DNA of 64,000 nucleotides from Halorussus rarus (GTDB lineage Archaea; Halobacteriota; Halobacteria; Halobacteriales; Haladaptataceae): NCBI RefSeq assembly GCF_003369835.1, contig NZ_QPMJ01000001.1, forward strand, positions 620,001-684,000, given 5' to 3'. Both the position numbers and the translations under genes were made by a program. The notes beneath the pieces were generated by a model. The model was not told the origin of the DNA, made no database searches, and worked only from the letters and a program-made list of their open reading frames with translations. This document shows positions 59,868-64,000 of the stretch, piece after piece (position 1 is the first letter of the stretch; every line of letters begins with the position of its first letter).

Positions 59868-62408
59868 ATGACAACGACAACAGACAAGGTTCGCAGCGTC
59901 TTACTCGCTGCACTCCTCGTCATGTCCGTGTTTGCGGTCGTTCCCATGTCTGCAAGTGCAGACCTGGCGGACGATGCCTCTGCAAACACGAACAATGGCG
60001 ACATCCTTATCGATAGCACTGAATCCCAAACAATTGACATCAACGGCGTGACTAACGCTGGTAACGACCAGACCGTCACAATCGACATTAGCGAGGCCCA
60101 GGATGCTGGTCTTGACGTCACCGTCACTGGGTACAGCTCGAATGTCGATACAGGCGCTGACGCGACCACGTCCACCGGCGAAGTGGTGTCGGGCGACACG
60201 CTGACGCTCGACCTTGCTGACGGCGTCAACGACGAAACGGTGTCGGCTACGCTGGAGCTCGACGCGACGGGCGACAACGTTGAGTCCGACAGCCGGATTC
60301 GCTACGGCATCAGCTCCGGCGACGATTCGCTGAGCGGTAGTGAGACGGCTGCGTTCAAGGTCATCGACCCGGCTGCCGACGACCGCACGTTCAGCGGCGA
60401 CGACTCGGCGACCATCTACGCTGGTGAGACGATCACCTTCGACACCTCCGGCCATTCGGGTGACGTCGTCACCATCTACGAGGACACTGGTAGCGACACC
60501 ACCAACTGGGAGGAGGTCGACCGGTTCTCGACTGCTCCCGGTACTCTGGTAAACTACGACACGTCCGACCTCGAAGGTGAGTACACTGTCACCTACGACG
60601 ATCAGGAGCCGGACACCGACTCCGAGGAGACTCAGCTTGAGGTCAACGCGCTGAACCTCGAGGCGTCCGCGCAGGACGTCAACCTCACGACCGAGGACGA
60701 CGTCGTGGTCGATGCTTCCTCCGCGGACTTCGGCGGTAACTTCTACGCCGAGATTTACGAGGAAGGCACGGACTTCGAGGACAACGCCCCGCTCGCGCAG
60801 GTCCCTGAGTCGTTCGACGGGACTGGCGAGGCGACTGTCAACCTCGGTAACGTTTCCGAGATCGAGGACCAGGGCGCTGGCGAGTACGTCGTCCGTGTCG
60901 TCCACAACGCTACGAGCGTTGAGACGACCACCGACACGCTCAACGTCACCGCAGCTGGTGACGCATCGGTGAGTGTCCCCCAGGACACCATCTACGAGGA
61001 GCGCGGTGACGTGGCGAACGTCTCGATCGAACTCGAGAACCGTGACGACGCCTACGTCCAGCTGGGCGGCGACTCCAGCAACTTCAAGGCGAACTTCACG
61101 GTGGTTGACGAGGACGGTAACGGCTACGTCAACCTCTCGATCAACACCTACGACTCGATGGGTGCGACCGCCATCACCGGTGACAACGGCTTCGTCAGCG
61201 TCACCAGTGATGACGACTTCATCGCGACCTCCGGCGCGAACGCCATGAGCGACGACCACGGCGTCTACGTCGGTGACCCGCTCTCGCTCGTCGAAAACAG
61301 CGACGACGCGCTGAACAACCCGATGGCGGCGGGCAACTACGATCTGGTTGTCTCGCAGTCCAACGACGACCGCGACTCGAAGACCATCCTGAGCGTGAGT
61401 GACCCGTCGGTCGACGAGGTCAACACGTGGGTCCACGAGGGCGTCGGTGCAACCAACCTGCCTGACGACGACGAGCTCGACGAACTGCTCAACGGTGTCG
61501 CGGAGACCGACACCATCGCCAACGGCGACTACGTCGTTGTCGAAACCCAGGTCTCGGGCATCTACGGCTACGTCAGCTCGGCAGACGACTTCGCCGACGC
61601 TGACACTAAGCTGAGTACCGACGCGGGTGACAGTGCGGTCTACCTGAACCTGACCCAGCAGAACGCCGGCCCGAACACGAACGGTAACGTGCTGTACGGC
61701 GGCGACGCTGAGAAGATGTACTTCGACGCGGGGAACAACACCGTCTACGCGGTCTTCCCCGACGAGAGCGGTGACTTCTCCGACGGTCAGGAGTACAAGG
61801 CTGACTTCCACGTCCCCGAGGAGAACGCGGCGTACAAGAACGACCAGAACGCGTCTGCGGAGTTCGAGGTCGCCGAGCGTTCGATCGAGTTCAGCAACCT
61901 GAACTCGAGCGACATCCTCGAGGTCGAAGCGAGTGAGAATGCGTCCGTCGAGGGCACGACCAACCTCGCGCCCGGTACGACGGTCGACGTCGAACTCGAG
62001 TCGTCGGGCCAGCTGTTCACCAAGACCGTCGAGGTCGGTGACAATGGCACGATCAGCGCCATGTTCGACCTGAGCGGTCAGGACGTCGGCACCGAGCTCT
62101 CGGCGCTGCTGTCGGCCGACTCCGACACCGAGGCGACGGCTGACGCCGTTGTGGTCGAGCAGGTCGACGATGGCACGGACGAGACCACCACCAGCGACGG
62201 TGGCGAGGACACGTCCACGACCACGACGACCACGACTGAGGAGACCACGACTGAGGAGACCACGACCGAGGAGACCACGACCGAGGAGACTACGACCGAG
62301 GAGACCACCACCACGTCGAGTGACGGTGGCATCCCCGGCTTCGGCGTGGCCGTCTCGCTGGTCGCCCTCGTCGCGGCTGCGCTGCTGGCACTCCGCCGCA
62401 GCAACTGA
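59868..62408 (+). CDS. S-layer-like surface glycoprotein with PGF-CTERM (paralogue 2)
   Basis: 846 residues from the ATG at 59868 (MTTTTDKVRSVLLAALLVMS), chosen over a frame start 63 nt upstream because it lines up with paralogue 1 and starts the signal peptide. Beta-rich repeats with many NxT/S sequons follow, then a TTEE stalk (about 780-815), PGF (823-825), a hydrophobic helix and RRSN. It is probably the main S-layer protein or a second coat, made at high level. Codons end in T more often (GGT, GCT, GTT) than in neighbours. artA follows 184 nt later. Confidence 0.9.
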   Translation: MTTTTDKVRSVLLAALLVMSVFAVVPMSASADLADDASANTNNGDILIDSTESQTIDINGVTNAGNDQTVTIDISEAQDAGLDVTVTGYSSNVDTGADATTSTGEVVSGDTLTLDLADGVNDETVSATLELDATGDNVESDSRIRYGISSGDDSLSGSETAAFKVIDPAADDRTFSGDDSATIYAGETITFDTSGHSGDVVTIYEDTGSDTTNWEEVDRFSTAPGTLVNYDTSDLEGEYTVTYDDQEPDTDSEETQLEVNALNLEASAQDVNLTTEDDVVVDASSADFGGNFYAEIYEEGTDFEDNAPLAQVPESFDGTGEATVNLGNVSEIEDQGAGEYVVRVVHNATSVETTTDTLNVTAAGDASVSVPQDTIYEERGDVANVSIELENRDDAYVQLGGDSSNFKANFTVVDEDGNGYVNLSINTYDSMGATAITGDNGFVSVTSDDDFIATSGANAMSDDHGVYVGDPLSLVENSDDALNNPMAAGNYDLVVSQSNDDRDSKTILSVSDPSVDEVNTWVHEGVGATNLPDDDELDELLNGVAETDTIANGDYVVVETQVSGIYGYVSSADDFADADTKLSTDAGDSAVYLNLTQQNAGPNTNGNVLYGGDAEKMYFDAGNNTVYAVFPDESGDFSDGQEYKADFHVPEENAAYKNDQNASAEFEVAERSIEFSNLNSSDILEVEASENASVEGTTNLAPGTTVDVELESSGQLFTKTVEVGDNGTISAMFDLSGQDVGTELSALLSADSDTEATADAVVVEQVDDGTDETTTSDGGEDTSTTTTTTTEETTTEETTTEETTTEETTTEETTTTSSDGGIPGFGVAVSLVALVAAALLALRRSN
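62205..62320 (+). repeat. Thr/Glu-rich coding micro-repeat, gene 2
   Basis: At least five near-identical copies of a 15-nt unit (ACGACYGAGGAGACC) encode TTEET repeats before the PGF motif. Confidence 0.85.
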
Positions 62409-62423
62409 ATAGCTGACTAACCG

Positions 62424-62460
62424 CCGGGAATTCCCCGGTCTTTCGCGGTTCCACATTTTT
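62424..62460 (+). terminator. Hairpin and T-run after surface glycoprotein gene 2
   Basis: CCGGG-AATTC-CCCGG (62424-62438) is a perfect 5-bp stem with a 5-nt loop, 16 nt after the stop. It is followed by a T5 run at 62456-62460. It may separate this transcript from artA. Confidence 0.45.
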
Positions 62461-62592
62461 CGTGCGCTCAACCCCGTAGCGACTGCACCCGTGCAGCGAA
62501 ACGATCCGTTTCCGCATCGGTAGGCCGACGTTACCTAACCCGCCCCCGAGCCGTCAACTCTTTATCCGAGGACCGCATTCACAACGCTAACA

Positions 62593-63519
62593 GTGACATC
62601 GCCGCTGACCGACGGACTCGCGTGGCTCACCATCGGCGTGTTCGCCGCGGCCACCGCGCTCGACTGGTACGACGACGACCGCGGCCGCGGCCGGGCGCGC
62701 TACCTCGCGGCGGGGGCGTGGGTCCTCTTCGGCGTGTTCTGGGCCGCGCTGTTCCCCCACTTCGCCTTCGAGCAGAAGAGCTTCATCGAGGGCGCGCTGA
62801 GTCTGGCCGCGCTCCCGGCCTGCCTGTACGTGGCCTACCTGCTCGTGCAGGGTCGGGAAACCCTGTTCCTGCTCTCGCGAGCCGTCGCGTTCATGGGACT
62901 CATCTACATGCCGTTCACGATGATCGCGCCCGCCAAGGAGTGGCTCATCGAGACCGTGGCGTGGCAGGGTGAGGTCGTCATGCGAAATCTGGGCTACGAG
63001 TTCCAGGTCATCCAGCGCGAGGAGACGATCCGGGGTGCGTACTTCTTCGCCACCGAGAACCACGGCGAGTTCACCGTCAACGTGCTGCTGGCCTGCACCG
63101 GCCTCGGTAGCATCGCCATCTTCGGCGGGCTCATCGCGGCGGTCCGCGCGCCGCTGCGCCGGAAGCTCCGGGCGCTGGCCGTCGCCGTCTCCGTCATCTG
63201 GGCGCTGAACCTGCTGCGGGTCGTGTTCATCACGCTCGCGTTCAGCCAGCAGTGGCTCCAGGTGTTCGTCGAGCCGACGATGGCGCTCGTCGGCTACGAG
63301 AACCCCAACATGGTGTCGTACTTCATCTCCGACCGCGTGCTGGCCCAGAGCCTCTCGGTGGTCGCGCTGGTCGGCATCTCGTGGGCGGTCGCCCGCGAGG
63401 TGCCGGAGCTGCTGACCGTCGGCGAGGACGTGCTCTACGTCGTGACCGGCGACGAGTACGACCTCCACGAGGCGGTCGGGACCGAGCGCCCGGTCGCGGC
63501 GGACGGCAAGGGCGAGTAG
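62593..63519 (+). CDS. artA: Archaeosortase A
   Basis: 308 residues from a GTG at 62593, about eight membrane helices. Catalytic residues are in place: Cys168 in LLACTGLGSIAIFGG, Arg209 in WALNLLRVVFITLAF and Arg248 in ISDRVLAQSLSVVA. These lie exactly five positions before the Haloferax volcanii ArtA residues I recall (C173, R214, R253). Archaeosortase A recognises PGF-CTERM proteins, removes their C-terminal helix and links them to a lipid. Its substrates probably include the two surface glycoproteins just upstream. The soluble tail (residues 270-308) is acidic. Confidence 0.93.
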   Translation: MTSPLTDGLAWLTIGVFAAATALDWYDDDRGRGRARYLAAGAWVLFGVFWAALFPHFAFEQKSFIEGALSLAALPACLYVAYLLVQGRETLFLLSRAVAFMGLIYMPFTMIAPAKEWLIETVAWQGEVVMRNLGYEFQVIQREETIRGAYFFATENHGEFTVNVLLACTGLGSIAIFGGLIAAVRAPLRRKLRALAVAVSVIWALNLLRVVFITLAFSQQWLQVFVEPTMALVGYENPNMVSYFISDRVLAQSLSVVALVGISWAVAREVPELLTVGEDVLYVVTGDEYDLHEAVGTERPVAADGKGE

Positions 63520-63552
63520 CCGCCCGGGCTATTTTGTTCGACGGCGACTTCG

Positions 63553-64000
63553 CTACTCGACGTCGAGCAGTTCGTCCGGCGCGCCCGCCAGCTCGCGGAG
63601 CGCGTCGGCCTCGATGTGGTGGAGGTCGCCCGGTACCACGAGCAGGTGGAGCGGGTCGCCGAACTCGCGGTCGGCGAGCGCGGCGATGCGGTCGGCGACC
63701 ACCAGTGGGTCGGGGCTCCCGGCGCGCGCAACCACGACGCCCAACAGGTCGCCGTACTCGTCGGCGAGCAGGGCGGCGGCGTGGTCGGCGGTCATGTACT
63801 CGTCGTTCTCGACCTTGATGTCCAGATAGACGAGGGTGTGGAGTCCGCGCTCGCGGTTCTCGTCGACGGCGTCGGTGACGCTGGCCGGGACGCCGTCGGC
63901 GCCGTGGGCGTAGTCGAACGGGAGCGTCGTGGCCTTGCCGAACCGGTAGTTCTGGAGTCCGGTCAGTCCGCTGGCCGCCGATTCTGCGGTCGGCGCGTGG
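63553..64000 (-). CDS. dphB: Diphthine synthase, C-terminal part (runs off window end)
   Basis: The minus-strand frame is open from 63999 to the stop at 63553 (148 complete codons). It begins inside the protein with HAPTAESAASGLTGLQNYRF, and GLHTLVYLDIKVENDEYMTA, VVVARAGSPDPLVVADRIAA and FGDPLHLLVVPGDLHHIEAD match the archaeal SAM-dependent methyltransferase DphB/Dph5. The enzyme makes diphthine on elongation factor 2. The ATG at 63795 is internal. It is convergent with artA (33 nt apart). Confidence 0.9.
   Translation of the reverse strand, partial: HAPTAESAASGLTGLQNYRFGKATTLPFDYAHGADGVPASVTDAVDENRERGLHTLVYLDIKVENDEYMTADHAAALLADEYGDLLGVVVARAGSPDPLVVADRIAALADREFGDPLHLLVVPGDLHHIEADALRELAGAPDELLDVE

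Noticed and set aside
59901..62471. 856-codon minus-strand frame opposite surface glycoprotein gene 2
   Set aside because: Shadow of the real gene; the valine/arginine-rich sequence has no recognisable fold and no promoter.

Overview
The window comes from a chromosome of a haloarchaeon (class Halobacteria). Evidence: very high GC, strongly acidic proteins, leaderless or short-leader genes with archaeal TATA boxes, a 31-nt intron in tRNA-Gln(UUG), an archaeal 7S/SRP RNA, archaeal informational genes (PolB, Rad50-Mre11, FEN1, L11, RNase P Rnp4) and S-layer-type glycoproteins with PGF-CTERM tails. The genus cannot be settled from this sequence alone. Most of the window is ordinary core genome; no CRISPR array, transposase or prophage was seen.

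Layout. 1-1.1 kb: truncated MFS transporter divergent from a Bat/NarO-type HTH regulator. 1.2-6.2 kb: tRNA-Gln with degraded tRNA-end copies beside it, then an iron block on the minus strand (DtxR-type regulator, ferritin-like protein, sufD-sufB-sufC). 6.4-16.1 kb: DNA replication and repair (PolB, small haloarchaeal proteins, rad50-mre11, fen). 16.1-16.8 kb: an AT-rich island with one membrane-anchored orphan gene. 16.8-25.6 kb: redox and membrane genes (FAD-Rieske oxidoreductase, GNAT, methyltransferase, NnrS/oxidase-like membrane protein with a divergent Bat-type regulator, DUF3054, SdpI-like, CoA-binding protein, HAD hydrolase, a DHH-like pseudoenzyme). 25.7-33 kb: a large PKD surface protein, zinc ribbons, cysteine synthase and small membrane proteins. 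33.0-33.3 kb: SRP RNA. 33.4-44.5 kb: a calcium-repeat metalloprotease, MscS, YhbY, a BASS transporter, Rnp4, two glycosyltransferases, a histidine kinase, an HD hydrolase, a peroxiredoxin, TatA, tRNA-Arg with downstream tRNA-end copies, and a purine phosphoribosyltransferase. 44.7-50.8 kb: a complete seven-gene Mrp/Mnh Na+/H+ antiporter operon. 50.8-56.6 kb: CoaBC, HTH protein, L11, DRG GTPase, tandem-VOC protein. 57-63.5 kb: two paralogous PGF-CTERM surface glycoproteins with a shared promoter and leader, followed by archaeosortase A (artA), then the 3' part of diphthine synthase.

The most interesting unit is the cell-surface block at 56.8-63.5 kb. Two S-layer-like proteins carry the PGF motif, and the enzyme expected to process that motif is encoded directly downstream. 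The duplicated promoter and mRNA leader suggest co-regulation or switching between two surface coats. Other points of interest are the hairpin-plus-tRNA-fragment arrays beside both tRNA genes, a hairpin pair inserted inside sufD, a catalytically stripped DHH protein, a possible leaderless peptide gene coupled to mre11, and the AT-rich orphan gene.
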